A stretch of 64,000 nt of DNA, taken from the NCBI GenBank assembly GCA_963971285.1, contig OZ020257.1, forward strand, positions 10,182,602-10,246,601, written 5' to 3'. A program made the position numbers and the translations under genes. The notes below the pieces were generated by a model, which saw only the letters and a list, made by a program, of their open reading frames with translations, was not told the DNA's origin and did no database searches. This document shows, piece by piece, positions 57,001 to 64,000 of the stretch. The first letter of the stretch is position 1. Every line of letters begins with the position of its first letter. This DNA is from Astropecten irregularis. Lineage: Eukaryota; Echinodermata; Asteroidea; Paxillosida; Astropectinidae.

Positions 57001-59952
57001 AAGGGAAAGCTTCAATAGAGAGATAAACCAATGGATCTTTGCTGATAAAATCCTGATTGTATTTCTAACCGGGGTTGGCATCTAAGTTTAAAAGATGCCT
57101 CCTTCTTTTTTCAACATGATTAAAGTGCCAAAGTGTGATCTCCTGCATAATGACATGAATTGCCGGTAGGATACATTGAAGTGATATTTAACGTACACGT
57201 ACTACATGTATGTACCGGTACATGTATGCGTGTTTGTACATATGTATGTAAGAACGTGAAGCACATGTTCACCTTCAGTACACAGTCTCACGCTACATGT
57301 CATGTGTAGTATGGAGTCCTTGTGCAGTATGATTACGCAATGACTCTGCTCTGCAGGCACATGCTTGTTAATGCCTGCAAGGTACATGTACTGTCCATGG
57401 CAGTACAAAGTAGGGCTCTAGGCCTATACAATGTATTCTTTTCTAAAATGTCACCTGGAAGAATTAAAGACTGTTGCTGACCAAATATCTTCATCAGGTT
57501 ATCTACATGTATGTCATTGAAGGTTCATCCCTGCTTGGCCATGGAATTTCATTCTTGAAGACACAAGGCCAGCTTTTACTACATCAGGGGCACACTGTAC
57601 TTTCATTGCAAAAATGAATTGCCTTTTGAGGCTTTGTGTCATTTCAGGCGGGCATCAAGGCTAGGGCAACAGCAGTTGTGTCATGCCTGTCCATATCAAA
57701 TGACATGGTGACCCCTCAGCAGCATATGACTAGGCATTAGGTTGTGCTAGTACTAGGGATGCTATGTGGATCGGTATTCATACAACCAATGAAGGCCTTG
57801 CCTAATACCAACCCTCTGCCATGGTATGCAAAGCTAATAAATTCCATGAATGTGAAATAACCATACATGTATGTAGTGGTGTTTGAACATCTATAGGTGT
57901 GTGACCAAACGGACCACCCTATTTGCTACGACAAAACGTCATGTACAACGTGTCATTACAATGATTGTATTATGGAGTTCTCATACATGTCATAAAAGCT
58001 AAGCCTGAGCACTTCCTACTTTGCCTCGTGTTAGAAAGGAAAGGATTATTTCATCGCGGTGGTTATAAACAAGAGAAACAGTTGATCCAAATCATGCAAT
58101 GCCATGTTGCTGGTAGTGTGTTAGATATATATAATGTTACTTGTATAATTTGTCACAGCATCCACAACCAATTGTCTTGGAAGTTTTGTTCATTCAATGA
58201 CATTACAACTGAAGCTAGAGATCTGAATGAAAATAAGTGGACTAGAGCGTGGAGTGTCAGTCCTCATTCATTAAGATCTGTACGTCATCAGTATCAGCTC
58301 AAATTAGTGTTTGTGGAAGGAAGTGGTCAATGGTACTCTTTGTTTCAATTTAGTTTTGTTTTTGTAATTCTTTTTCCTTCAGTTTTTCTTGCAAAAAAAA
58401 GTAAATGTACAAAGTATAATATCCATAGAGTCCACATGATAAGACAATTCTAGAGGAATTACAAGCACATTATACAGAGTATTATATGGGGAACTTCCAG
58501 GAGGGAATTCAGCTCACAAGATCGCTGCAATTCTCGGTTTTGGTGGGAAAATAGTTATTTCATTTCATCACACAAAATGAGTACAAATAAATGCTCAATA
58601 TTTCAATAAGTCATTTTCTGACGTTTTTGTGGTAAAGAAAATTGTTTTTTTTTTGTGCAATCTAAAATATAGACATTGATCTACTATGCCAAATTCTCTG
58701 GGTAGTGATTTGTAGTAATTAGTAGACCCAGTAATTGGTACACTGAACTCCCTTTTTTTTTAATATGGACCATCTCTGATTCAAGAATGCGCTGCAGAGG
58801 CAAAATGATCTATGTAAAAAATGTATGTAAATTAGAAAAAAGTTGTCACATGGGTGTAGCGGACAGCCACACCAAATTGGCCGCAGCGCTGATGTTATCG
58901 GCTGGGCTTTGGTCGTAAAACATCGATTTCCATCACACTGAGTGATCGTGAATACAAATAAATAAGCTGCATTTCATACCATGATACCAGACATTCTGAG
59001 AAGAGATGAAGCGATTTTTAAGCCGATATATGCGATGTCTTTGTTTTCAGCATAAGTACTGTGAAGTACAATTGTTTCTGTGTGCAAAAGCTTGCATGAT
59101 ATGGGATTCTTTGTACGTGATAGATCAACCTAAATTTGTTGACCAGCTGTTATGTCCTCCTCAATATTAGCAAGGTTGAATATGTGGAAAGAGGGCAGGG
59201 CTTTGAGTTTTTATGGAAATGTTGGCAGTCTGAAAATAATCCTTGTGGGCTAAAGTAAAGCACAGCCACTATTCACTAACCCCCCCCCCCCCAAATGGAA
59301 GTGAGTATTTCAGGAGTTGGCAGTTACATTGGAAATTCTTCCCTACTTTTATCTTCCCTAGTCAAATGTTTCACGATTGCTGATCATATTATGCAAGTGT
59401 AAAGACTCTTTACATAATGTATTTTGCCATAATGGCATGAAATCATAAGGCCCTGGGCTAGGCCCTACACAATAACAATTAACATATGGACCAAATTTAA
59501 TTAGGCTACACACTTGAAAGTCTTGAAAAGTTACACAAATTATTGTTAATAATGATATTATCATTGTCTTCCAAGTGGAAACATCATAACATTATATTGG
59601 CTAATGGTAACCAACCAAAAGATCTGAAGGTTTGAAACAGTCCGAGAAAAAAAGACACAAGTGCAAACCTGATGAAACAGCAAATTTGGAGTTACCGCGA
59701 GGCTACAGTACAATGCAACATGTTTTTGGCATGCAAACACAATAGGGAAAACATACGGTTCCATAACTGATTGCAATATGGCTTTCTTTCTAATGGCACA
59801 AGATCGCTTTCAACCCTTACCTTGGATTTCTGGTATCGTTCGATGGCTTTCAGGGAAGAATCGGTGAGTTTAAGGAGTAATGCGGTTTTATCGGGGCAGG
59901 AATGGGCGCTACTCGACAGACCATATTGGGTGCCCGCCACCAATCCCGCCAT
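26887..59952 (-). CDS. ELL: RNA polymerase II elongation factor ELL, complete, 11 coding exons, 602 aa
   Basis: Exons on the minus strand: 59952-59821, 45065-45018, 40135-40008, 39367-39239, 37062-36808, 36252-36132, 32882-32773, 31636-31414, 30526-30198, 28616-28400 and 27003-26887. All junctions are GT-AG, every phase matches, and the spliced length is 1809 bases with a TAG stop. Residues about 8-310 align with the ELL N-terminal domain (YGLS start, LTDSSLKAIE, YECIQQF, ATDDVYQ, RDRVIHLLALRPY, EDWPLYSDVD). Residues 310-480 are a Ser/Lys/Pro-rich disordered linker. PDYL then YKDIFNKEYIEYKNLH to LGHIKGLIAAYD form the occludin/ELL domain (about 487-600). Human ELL is 621 residues, so the length fits. 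ELL suppresses Pol II pausing within the super elongation complex; in ELL2 the C-terminal domain binds AFF4. There is one ELL-type gene here, so ELL versus ELL2/3 orthology is not implied. Confidence 0.97.
27129..27413. mobile_element. Foldback element 125 bp upstream of the last ELL exon
   Basis: Inverted ends of about 37 bases (GCTGGTACTGCTAGCCTTCA and onward, mirrored at 27377-27413). A second perfect-looking stem lies inside (ATGTCCTCGACGTGGCTCCA with its inverse near 27228-27260). The ORFs on both strands reflect its higher GC content. Confidence 0.75.
27885..28135. mobile_element. GTATCATACTTTGGT-family element copy
   Basis: Shares CAGTCCCATACGATGCCCAG, GAGAAAACAGTGAAAAACGG, CCACAGTATTT and TCTTTAAAAGATAAAA with the copies at 44 kb and 61-63 kb. 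Confidence 0.65.
28400..28616 (-). CDS. ELL: ELL coding exon 10 (residues 492-564), occludin/ELL domain
   Basis: Acceptor ATTGCAG|C and donor GGAG|GTAGGT, 217 bases, leaving phase 0. HEQKQHYKDIFNKEYIEYKN and LEYQQIKHKVLEEYAKLQ are textbook occludin/ELL-domain helices. Confidence 0.97.
28943..29309. mobile_element. 367-bp inverted-repeat element
   Basis: ATATAACACCTTAGTAGATC then TTGTCATTTGATTGGAGGAT on the left is mirrored by ATCCTCCAATC..CAAATGAC and AGATCTACTTAGATGTTATA on the right. Confidence 0.7.
29309..29473. repeat. Long perfect-looking palindrome
   Basis: CAAATAATGAATGTTT...GACAGATGGACTGTTCCATT is mirrored by AATGGAACAGTCCATCTGTC...AAACATTCATTATTTG around a short CTCAGCTTCGCCTCG loop. 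It would extrude a strong hairpin. It abuts the previous element. Confidence 0.8.
30035..30180. repeat. 146-bp hairpin (MITE-like)
   Basis: ATCCCAAATCTCTGGCTGCGA and AACAAATAACAC on the left pair with GTTATTTGTGATCGCAGCC and AGAGATTTGGGA on the right. Confidence 0.7.
30198..30526 (-). CDS. ELL: ELL coding exon 9 (residues 383-491)
   Basis: Acceptor TTTGCAG|CAT and donor CTAAA|GTAAGA, 329 bases, leaving phase 2. HKRSLLPDVVDFKPPKKTRI matches the KRLQPPDFIDP..KKPRISH segment of human ELL. It ends GPDYL, the start of the occludin/ELL domain. Confidence 0.95.
30745..31100 (+). mobile_element. Truncated non-LTR retrotransposon 3' end
   Basis: The plus-strand frame at 30761-31036 reads ..FFPRTAALWNSLPTTCFP..YDLSQFKRNVNTHL. 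The RT-LWNSLP-FK-x-x-HL pattern is the usual C-terminus of LINE reverse-transcriptase polyproteins. The catalytic part is missing. Its 3' UTR (CCTCTTTGAGTGATCCCC, GGTTGCAGCATTGCTGCG) is shared with the SINE-type repeats at 3.9 and 37.3 kb. It lies in antisense orientation in the ELL introns, next to exon 9. Confidence 0.65.
31187..31262 (+). mobile_element. tRNA-derived SINE head, copy 1
   Basis: GGATAGCTCAGTTGGTAGAG (A-box) and GGTTCAAATCCC (B-box) are spaced as in a tRNA, followed by TCAACTTTTCTTTATTCACT, the family tail. The anticodon stem has a mismatch and position 33 is C instead of U, so it is a tRNA-like retroelement rather than a functional tRNA gene. Confidence 0.7.
31414..31636 (-). 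CDS. ELL: ELL coding exon 8 (residues 308-382), poly-Ser linker
   Basis: Acceptor ATTGCAG|A and donor TCG|GTAAGG, 223 bases, leaving phase 0. A (TCA)n run encodes consecutive serines; KLTSKPSSVKVISREPVKDD follows. Low-complexity linker. Confidence 0.9.
31771..31977. mobile_element. Harbinger-like non-autonomous element
   Basis: GTTTCATAGAGCTGCTTAAG on the left and CTTAAGCAGCTGTATGAAAT on the right are inverted. The ends resemble those of the 2.3-kb element at 33031-35326. Confidence 0.65.
32212..32478. mobile_element. 267-bp imperfect palindromic element
   Basis: CCGCCATTACTGCAGTG and CCTTTTGTCC on the left pair with CACTGCAGTAATGGCGG and GGACAAAAGG on the right. The outer TATAGACCGAT pairs with ATCGGTGTATA. 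A related half occurs at 28840-28930 (GGCGGGCGGGTACATCGCAG). Confidence 0.7.
32773..32882 (-). CDS. ELL: ELL coding exon 7 (residues 272-307)
   Basis: Acceptor TTCACCAG|GTG and donor AGCAA|GTAAGT, 110 bases, leaving phase 2. VATLSRENAYTLNKHLY and EDWPLYSDVDRQLL match human VANMSAK and KDWPGYSEGDQQLL. Confidence 0.96.
33031..35326. mobile_element. 2.3-kb Harbinger-like element without recognisable transposase
   Basis: GGGGCCAATTTCACGGCGCT at the left end and AGCGCCGTGAAATTGGCCCC at the right end are perfect inverted repeats, continuing with CTTAAGCA/GCTAAGCA blocks. GTCCT occurs just outside both sides, a possible target duplication. Inside is an AT-rich AATTCCCAGAATTT palindrome (33870-33925) and short ORFs with no DDE motif that I can identify. 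Confidence 0.7.
35455..35590. mobile_element. Small inverted-repeat element (GATTTCACAAAGC ends)
   Basis: CTGGATTTCACAAAGCACTA on the left and CTTCATGAAATCGGCCCC on the right are weakly inverted. Similar to 38988-39121, which ends GGGCTTTGTGAAATCGACCC. Confidence 0.5.
35773..36095. mobile_element. TTTTCACACTATC-ended MITE, copy 2
   Basis: GGCATTTTCACACTATC on the left and GATAGTGTGAAAAGCCC on the right (as ATAGTGTGAAAAGCCCTC). It is GC-richer than its surroundings and carries internal TTTTCAAGTGTGAAAAGG. Confidence 0.78.
36132..36252 (-). CDS. ELL: ELL coding exon 6 (residues 231-271)
   Basis: Acceptor ATGACAG|G and donor CTCAG|GTGAGT, 121 bases. RDRVIHLLALRPYKKPEL and LRLQKDGI are the most conserved block of the ELL N-terminal domain, a winged-helix-like segment. 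Confidence 0.97.
36808..37062 (-). CDS. ELL: ELL coding exon 5 (residues 146-230), basic linker
   Basis: Acceptor TCCTCCAG|C and donor TTAAG|GTGAGT, 255 bases, phase 2 both sides. It is Lys/Ser/Pro/Thr-rich (KEVKATRKINKITKRP, then SHPTHSKS). This position is also basic and variable in vertebrate ELL. Confidence 0.92.
37232..37620 (+). mobile_element. SINE units in head-to-tail arrangement
   Basis: The first partial tRNA-like head ends in GGTCGCTGGTTCCAATCCC (37245-37264), then the tail (TTCTTTGCTCACTTTTCAAT, CAGTTTCCCTTGTGGTTATT, CCTCTTTGAGTGATCCCC). A second full head is at 37519-37592 (GGATAGCTCAGTTGGTAGAG ... GGTTCGAATCCCACTCCAG) with the same tail start. The anticodon stem of the second head pairs fully, but position 33 is C. 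Confidence 0.75.
38218..38460. repeat. 48-bp minisatellite, about five copies
   Basis: The unit begins CAGCTGTACATGTAACGTAT and ends GGCATACAGGCAACAT, with an exact 48-base period. As 48 is a multiple of three, both strands stay open, and the plus frame mimics a Cys/His-rich repeat. No splice signals or conservation support coding. Confidence 0.88.
38575..38672 (-). mobile_element. tRNA-derived SINE, diverged copy
   Basis: On the minus strand: TTGGTAGAGCGCCTGTACGG, GGTTAGAATCTCGCTCCAG, then TCAATTTTTCTTTGTTCACC and the CAGTCAGTTTCC tail. Confidence 0.7.
38988..39121. mobile_element. 134-bp inverted-repeat element
   Basis: GGGATTGATTTCACCAAACTC at the left and GGGCTTTGTGAAATCGACCC at the right; internal ACATAGGATAACAATATGCTATCC forms a hairpin. 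Confidence 0.6.
39239..39367 (-). CDS. ELL: ELL coding exon 4 (residues 103-145)
   Basis: Acceptor TTTACAG|T and donor ATCAG|GTGAAA, 129 bases, phase 2 both sides. LDSISHIQTKVHISATDDVY matches human LGSIQDKITVCATDDSY. Confidence 0.96.
40008..40135 (-). CDS. ELL: ELL coding exon 3 (residues 61-102)
   Basis: Acceptor CTTGAAG|ATA and donor AACAG|GTAAGG, 128 bases, leaving phase 2. It encodes ITFPVRDGG, FKFTVQPLS and YECIQQF, the ELL CIQQ signature. Confidence 0.95.
40601..41606. mobile_element. 1-kb foldback with about 180-bp near-identical inverted arms
   Basis: The left arm 40601-40785 (ATAGACTTGGGGCCAAGTCT..., GCTACGGCGAGAGAT, CCTGGGACCGCTCAAAAAGA) is mirrored almost base for base at 41430-41606. 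The loop of about 640 bases is AT-rich with no ORF of note. The arms differ at only scattered sites, implying recent origin or gene conversion. Confidence 0.85.
44011..44265. repeat. 30/32-bp tandem array, eight copies
   Basis: The unit CCATGTTGATGATGTTTCA.TTCATTACATAT repeats with small length variants (ATCC present or absent). Confidence 0.9.
44340..44720. mobile_element. GTATCATACTTTGGT-family element copy
   Basis: Starts GTAGTATCATACTTTGGTTT and ends CCAAAGTATGATACTACCTT, i.e. inverted termini. Inside are AAAGAAATACAGATTCATGG and GAGAAAACAGTGAAAAACAG, as in the 61-63 kb copies. Confidence 0.75.
45018..45065 (-). CDS. ELL: ELL coding exon 2 (residues 45-60), 48-base exon
   Basis: Acceptor TTGCAG|GGC and donor GGGG|GTGAGT, phase 0 at both ends. 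GCIRQTPTILFKGKKG aligns with the LRPSIQFQGSQG strand of human ELL. It is too short for ORF scanning and was found by splice sites and alignment. Confidence 0.93.
45178..45330. mobile_element. MITE family A, copy 3
   Basis: Begins CAATAGCGCTCCGCACTAAT and continues with CCCCGGATGTCAGACAAACA, as in the other copies. The right end is rearranged, with a duplicated AGTGCAGAGCACTA. Confidence 0.78.
47333..47635. repeat. 152-bp direct repeat, two copies, with GACGTCA motifs
   Basis: CACATATAAGNGAATATCCG, GTGATGAAACTTGGTGG, TGACGTCATCG and TTTATTGATTTTT recur in order at about 47333 and 47486. A T-run (46,815-46,860) and a hairpin end (AGCTGTTTCGCATGCAGCGG) precede them. Confidence 0.75.
50180..51347. 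mobile_element. 1.17-kb foldback transposon-like element
   Basis: CATATCGTCGACGTTTTCAC at the left and GTGAAAACGTCGTCGATATG at the right are inverted ends. The inverted arms extend over 50,370-50,640 against 51,060-51,335. The motif GATTCGTCAGTTCGTGA recurs many times in both arms. No transposase ORF. Confidence 0.85.
50593..50920. repeat. 74-bp tandem array (four full units plus a partial)
   Basis: GATTCGTCAGTTCGTGA starts at 50593, 50667, 50741, 50815 and 50889, exactly 74 apart. Each unit also holds GGCGATTCGTCACTGCGCGC. The opposite arm of the foldback has only one unit. Confidence 0.93.
54650..56239. mobile_element. 1.6-kb TA-flanked element, GACGTCA-rich, A-run at right end
   Basis: Terminal GGTGTTCGGGG (left) and CCCGAACACC (right) are inverted, with TA outside each. 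The right end also forms its own hairpin (AGGTGTTCGGCTTGAACCCGAACACCT, quoted in parts: stem AGGTGTTCGG). TGACGTCA-type sites occur near 55,617, 55,768 and 56,050-56,066. An A-rich tract lies at 56,168-56,200. No protein-coding frame of note. Confidence 0.7.
59821..59952 (-). CDS. ELL: ELL coding exon 1 (residues 1-44)
   Basis: The start codon at 59952 opens MAGLVAGTQYGLSSS, matching the YGLS motif near the ELL N-terminus; LTDSSLKAIERYQ follows. The donor is AAG|GTAAGG, phase 0. It is followed by a 14.7-kb intron. Confidence 0.96.
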
Positions 59953-60420
59953 GTTTCATGTCTGCCTTGGAATGTCTGATTCCCAACTCGGTTGCAATGT
60001 TGCAATGCATGCAATGCGGCCGGCTACTTAACGAGAACGCTATACACTAGCCATAGCACTACAACCAGACTACTGCTGTCAGCTATTTCACGAACTGTTC
60101 GTTCATAATCTCAAAATTTCTCCGTTATAACGAGTATTTCGATACCAGATCCGGAGTTGTTGTGAGCATTGAATGACGTCTGAATGGAGCGTGTAATGAC
60201 GTCACCAACACTACTGTGGGATTCCCCACAATAAGAATTTACTGAATCAGACATCCCGAACGTGGCGCGCGTCATTTCCCTCATTGTCATCCTTCTACTG
60301 CAAAGTATACCCGTTTCAAGATAAATCGAAACCTGTATTAATAGACTGTTCTTCTGCTCTTCATCTTCAAATCCGGTCATTTTGTTGGACCGTGGTTGGA
60401 TTCAATACTTGAAACGTATC
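59953..60420 (-). promoter_or_regulatory. ELL 5' flank with CRE-like sites
   Basis: TGACGTCA at 60197-60204 and TGACGTCT at 60174-60181 lie about 220-250 bases upstream of the ELL start codon, in a stretch with more CpG than the introns. No TATA box was recognised. Factor binding is inferred from the motif only. Confidence 0.4.
60111..60380 (-). CDS. Candidate small ORF upstream of ELL (89 aa)
   Basis: Starts MTGFEDEEQKNSLLIQ in a good context (ACAAAATGA) and runs to a stop at 60111. It could be an ELL 5' leader, a small protein or a chance frame. A GT after ATACAG at about 60333 is a weak donor. No family recognised. Confidence 0.2.
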   Translation of the reverse strand: MTGFEDEEQKNSLLIQVSIYLETGILCSRRMTMREMTRATFGMSDSVNSYCGESHSSVGDVITRSIQTSFNAHNNSGSGIEILVITEKF

Positions 60421-60689
60421 AATTAGGCAATCCAGTTGGAATATGAATCGGGGAATCTCATTTTTGCCCCGCCACATGTTGCGTTGGGTGTCATTATCAC
60501 ACATTCATTGTCAATGCACTGGTAAAGATATCCCCATCAATGTCGTATAGTATTATTATTGTTGTATATATTCATGTCACATCAATAATGTCACATCGTT
60601 ACAAGATAGGCAAAGGAGAAGCAAAAGCGATAACAATCAATCATTGTATTGTATTTAAAAATACTTGAAAACAAAACAAACAAAGCTTG

Positions 60690-60838
60690 TAACTACTTTA
60701 TAAAAAAAGGCATCAAATAACCCCAAGGGAAAAGGGAGTCATTTAAAAGTGAACAAAGACAAATTGACTGGAGCGGGACTCGAACCAGCGAGCCCTGGAA
60801 TACCGAACCGGCGCTCTGCCAACTGAACCATCCAAAAA
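60690..60838 (-). mobile_element. tRNA-derived SINE copy upstream of ELL
   Basis: Minus strand: GGATGGTTCAGTTGGCAGAG (A-box), GGTTCGAGTCCCGCTCCAG (B-box), then TCAATTTGTCTTTGTTCACT and CCCTTGGGGTTATTTGATG, the family tail. Confidence 0.75.
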
Positions 60839-61186
60839 CGCAAGAAGTTTGGTGGAAAAAAGCTTTTTGAATGCATATTAAAGGACAATGAATAATCAAA
60901 TTCCAACGAAATAAATATGACGAAAGCATTATAATTTGATATGCATTAAAAATCTGCATATTGTATTCAAGTTAACGCAACATTAACAATAACAACGAAA
61001 CTAGAAAGACAATGTACACACCTCCACATAGGATTGTCAATAGCTGAAAAAAAATGAGCCCAAAACTCAATATGAGTTATATACGGTGTCAGGAAGACGA
61101 AAGCAAAATGAATTCGCAAGATGAAAATCCCCGAATCCAATGGCAGGTATTATTTCCAGGACAGAGAGCATGGTGCTGCACGAAGA

Positions 61187-63343
61187 GAGACACTTTTTTT
61201 GTGATTCGAGTCGAGTTGAGTAATTTTTAAGGTACTAGTATCATACTTTGGTAAGAAACCAAAACAGAAAATGTTCACAGATTTACTCATAACTTACAGG
61301 GTATAAAGATAAAGATGGTGGCGGTAGAAACATACCGAAAGGTAGTATCATACTTTGGTTTTTGTCAAAGAAATACAGATTCATGGGCAAAAATATCAAG
61401 AAAGATACAGTAAAAGTAATCTGTGAAAATTTCAGTCCCATATGTTGCCCACTTTTTGAGAAAACAGCGAAAAACGGCCACAGTATTTCTTAAGTGTTTT
61501 CTCTTTTATTTTTGATCTTTTAAAAGATCAAAAAGATTTTCGGTCGTTGTTTTACTAATTTCTGGATAAATACACCATTTCAGACGGAATAATTTTAACA
61601 GCATGTTTCTAACAGCACCATCTGCATACCCTGTAAGTTATACGTAAATCTGTGAACATTTCTGTGTTGGTCTCTTACCAAAGAATGATACAACCTTTAA
61701 CAAGTTCATACCAGTATAAAGGTGATATCATACTTTGTTTTTTGTCAAAGAAATGCAGATTCATGAGCAAACATGTCAAGAAAGATACAGCAACAGAAAT
61801 TTCCAGTCAGATACGGTCAATACGGTGCCAACTTTTTTAGAAAACAGTGAAAACGCTATTAAAAAATTCTTTCACCGTTATTTTTTAAAGATCAAAAAAA
61901 TTATCGATCTTTGTTGTACTAATTTCTGGATAATTACACCATTTCAGGCGGAACCAGCACCATCGTTATGCCCTGTATAGGTAAATATGTGAACATTTCT
62001 GTTTTGGTTTTCTATATACCAATTTATGATAATACCTTTCAAATCCTGATAAAATAATGTCATACGATAATACATTTTATGAAAAATGTAATTAAAATAT
62101 CAAATAATTTATATATACCAAAAGTTCCGGCGAAGAATAAATGACTCGACTCGAATCGATTAAGGCTAATAAGACTCAAGCCCCGCCCCCCCCCAAAAAA
62201 AAACACACAACTTGACAAACAAACAAACAATTTTGCAAACAATGCGGTTTGCGTGCCCGGTTGGCGCAGTGGCCATTGTTTCAAGAATGTGGCCAATTCA
62301 TTACATCCAGGTATGTGTAGTGAATATAGTTGGATGGTGATCAGCTGACAGCTTTTTGTTTTCATTAATTAAACCTTTCACACTATGGGCCACACAGAAT
62401 ATAATATATTATACTGTGACATACTGTTTGACATGTATGTCATTCTATGGCCCTCGGTGGTGTGATATAGGTGTGAAAGCTTTCAGGGTAAAGTGTTCCA
62501 TCACAGGTTGTGACCCTGGATATGATTTTTCAAACCAATTCCAACTCGACTCGACATTCTTGACCTATGATGACTCGACTTGCATGATTCGAGTCACTTC
62601 TTTAAAGGTACATGTAATATCATACTTTGGTTTTTATAAAGAAATACATATTCATGTGCATACATTTGAAGACAGACACATTAACATTCATTTGTGAAAA
62701 TCACAGTCCCATACGGTGCCCACGTTTTGAGAAAACAGTGAAAAATAGCTTCAGTGTTTTAAAAGACAAAAAAGAATTTCGGTCATTGTTTTACTAATTT
62801 CTTGATAAATACACCATTTCAGGCGGAAACATGTTAAAGGTAGTATCATGCTTTGGTAAGACACCAAAACAGAAATGTTCACAGATTTACATATAACTTT
62901 CAGGGTATGAAGATGATGCTGGTAGAAACCTACTGTTAATATTTCCGCCTGAAATGGTGTATTTATCCAGAAATTAATAAAACAACGACCGAAATTTTTT
63001 TGATCTTTTAAAAGATCAAAAATACAAGAGAAAACACTTAACAAATACTGTGGCCGTTTTTCACTGTTTTCTCAAAAAGTTGGCACCGTATGGGACTGAA
63101 ATTTTCACAGATTACTTTTACTGTATCTTCCTTGATATTTTTGCCCATGAATCTGTATTTCTTTGACAAAAACCAAAGTATGATACTACCTTTCGGTATG
63201 TTTCTACCACCACCATCTTTATCTTTAAACCCTGTAAGTTATGAGTAAATCTGTGAACATTTTCTGTTTTGGTTTCTTACCAAAGTATGATACTAGTACC
63301 TTAAAAATTATTCAACTCGACTCGAATCACAAAAAAGTGTCTC
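61187..63343. mobile_element. 2.2-kb foldback built from GTATCATACTTTGGT-family units
   Basis: GAGACACTTTTTTTGTGATT, then CGAGTCGAGTTGAGTAATTT at the left, is mirrored by AAATTATTCAACTCGACTCG and AATCACAAAAAAGTGTCTC at the right. The next 400 or so bases on each side are also inverted copies (61,240-61,560 against 62,990-63,290). Two further family copies lie inside (61,715-62,040 and 62,607-62,850). Confidence 0.82.
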
Positions 63344-64000
63344 GTTACAACTCTGAAATTAAAACTACAATACATGTGTAATTCATAAAAACAAATAGCG
63401 GCTCGTTGAATGTATCATTTCATCTTTCTACTCATGAAAATACTCTTACCATTGCACGAATGAAAACATTCATTATTTGTTTTATACACCGCGCAACTAT
63501 TCGGCAAAGTTCCTCGTCATTCAGCTACACGAAATTGCTCCAACTCGATGCGCGCACCATGACACGCGCCCTCTGTTGACCAATTACGTGCCTTCCCTTT
63601 CTTCCTCCCCATTTTTGTTGACCGGGGCATGACATATCCGTCCCCCTTCCTTCACTGGCTACGCTACCGGTTTCATTGAACAATATTGAAACCCCCCTCC
63701 ATTTTATTCTGCTCAGTCTTATTATTTATGTGCATCTTCAGATCTAAAACTTGCAGGCATACCTTGTCATTCAGTTGAGAAAGATCCTATAACACTAAGC
63801 ATCATGTCATTGTTTTTATTGATGACCCGGAGCTCTTTGCAACGGTTTATTAATTGTACAGAAAACACAATAGGTCTACTATTGTTTCTAATGTTGTCTA
63901 ATTTTTGTTCCAGTATCAAATCAATCAATGGTTGTGGCAACCATTGATTACAAATTAAAAACGCAACAGGCCCTACCAATGTTATCATTTCTGTTTTGGT
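63344..64000. other. Right edge, no gene recognised
   Basis: Contains ACACGCGCCCTCTGTTGACC (63,563-63,582), also found at 16,230-16,250, and a hairpin ATCAATGGTTG/CAACCATTGAT near 63,925-63,950. The minus-strand frame at 63767-63988 could belong to an upstream gene, but no family fits. Confidence 0.4.

Larger units (their letters stand above)
45066..59820. other. ELL intron 1 (14.7 kb)
   Basis: Carries MITE A copy 3, the 46.6-52.5 kb nested complex, a 1.6-kb TA-flanked element and many TACATGTA motifs. From 52,550 to 54,640 and 56,250 to 59,820 I see nothing beyond low-complexity runs (G-run near 53,528, C-run near 59,281). The longest ORF (57965-58453, plus) lacks any conserved feature. Confidence 0.6.

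Noticed and set aside
57965..58453. 162-codon plus-strand ORF in ELL intron 1
   Set aside because: No recognisable motif, no splice support and composition like the surrounding intron.

Overview
This window is animal nuclear DNA. It has AT-rich introns, canonical GT-AG exons, no bacterial-style operons and dense non-coding repeats. Both recognisable host genes lie on the minus strand. The gene content (an ELL elongation factor and a STAP-type PH-SH2 adaptor), the many MITE-like inverted repeats, the tRNA-derived SINEs and the very frequent TACATGTA motif suggest a marine invertebrate, probably a deuterostome such as an echinoderm. That placement is inference, because no lineage-diagnostic sequence could be searched.

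Left part (1 to about 17,200): a signal-transducing adaptor protein (STAP family). I assembled eleven coding exons from 13042 down to 296. All splice phases agree. They encode at least 388 residues: PH domain, basic/serine linker, SH2 domain with its phosphotyrosine-binding arginine, then a proline-rich tail. The last exons lie beyond the left edge. A 59-bp tandem repeat has triplicated one of its splice donors. Between this gene and its possible upstream exon lies a relic hAT-type DNA transposon (15351-16634) carrying a short coiled-coil ORF.

Middle (about 17,250-26,886): no gene recognised. This stretch holds the 3' flank and possible 3' UTR of ELL plus several palindromic non-autonomous elements.

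Right part (26,887-59,952): a complete ELL gene (RNA polymerase II elongation factor). Eleven coding exons give 602 residues with every exon phase consistent, from the N-terminal ELL domain to the C-terminal occludin/ELL domain. Its introns, especially the 14.7-kb first one, carry most of the unusual sequence: a giant foldback at 40.6-41.6 kb, a nested complex at 46.6-52.5 kb containing a foldback with a 74-bp tandem array, a TA-flanked element rich in GACGTCA at 54.6-56.2 kb, SINEs and a truncated LINE. Upstream of ELL (59,953-64,000) are CRE-like sites, a weak candidate ORF and a 2.2-kb foldback.

The two host genes have no evident functional link. ELL acts in the nucleus on transcription elongation, and STAP acts at the cytoplasm/membrane downstream of tyrosine kinases. 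I found no clear new enzymatic system. The most novel-looking material is the set of uncharacterised inverted-repeat elements and their internal motif arrays.
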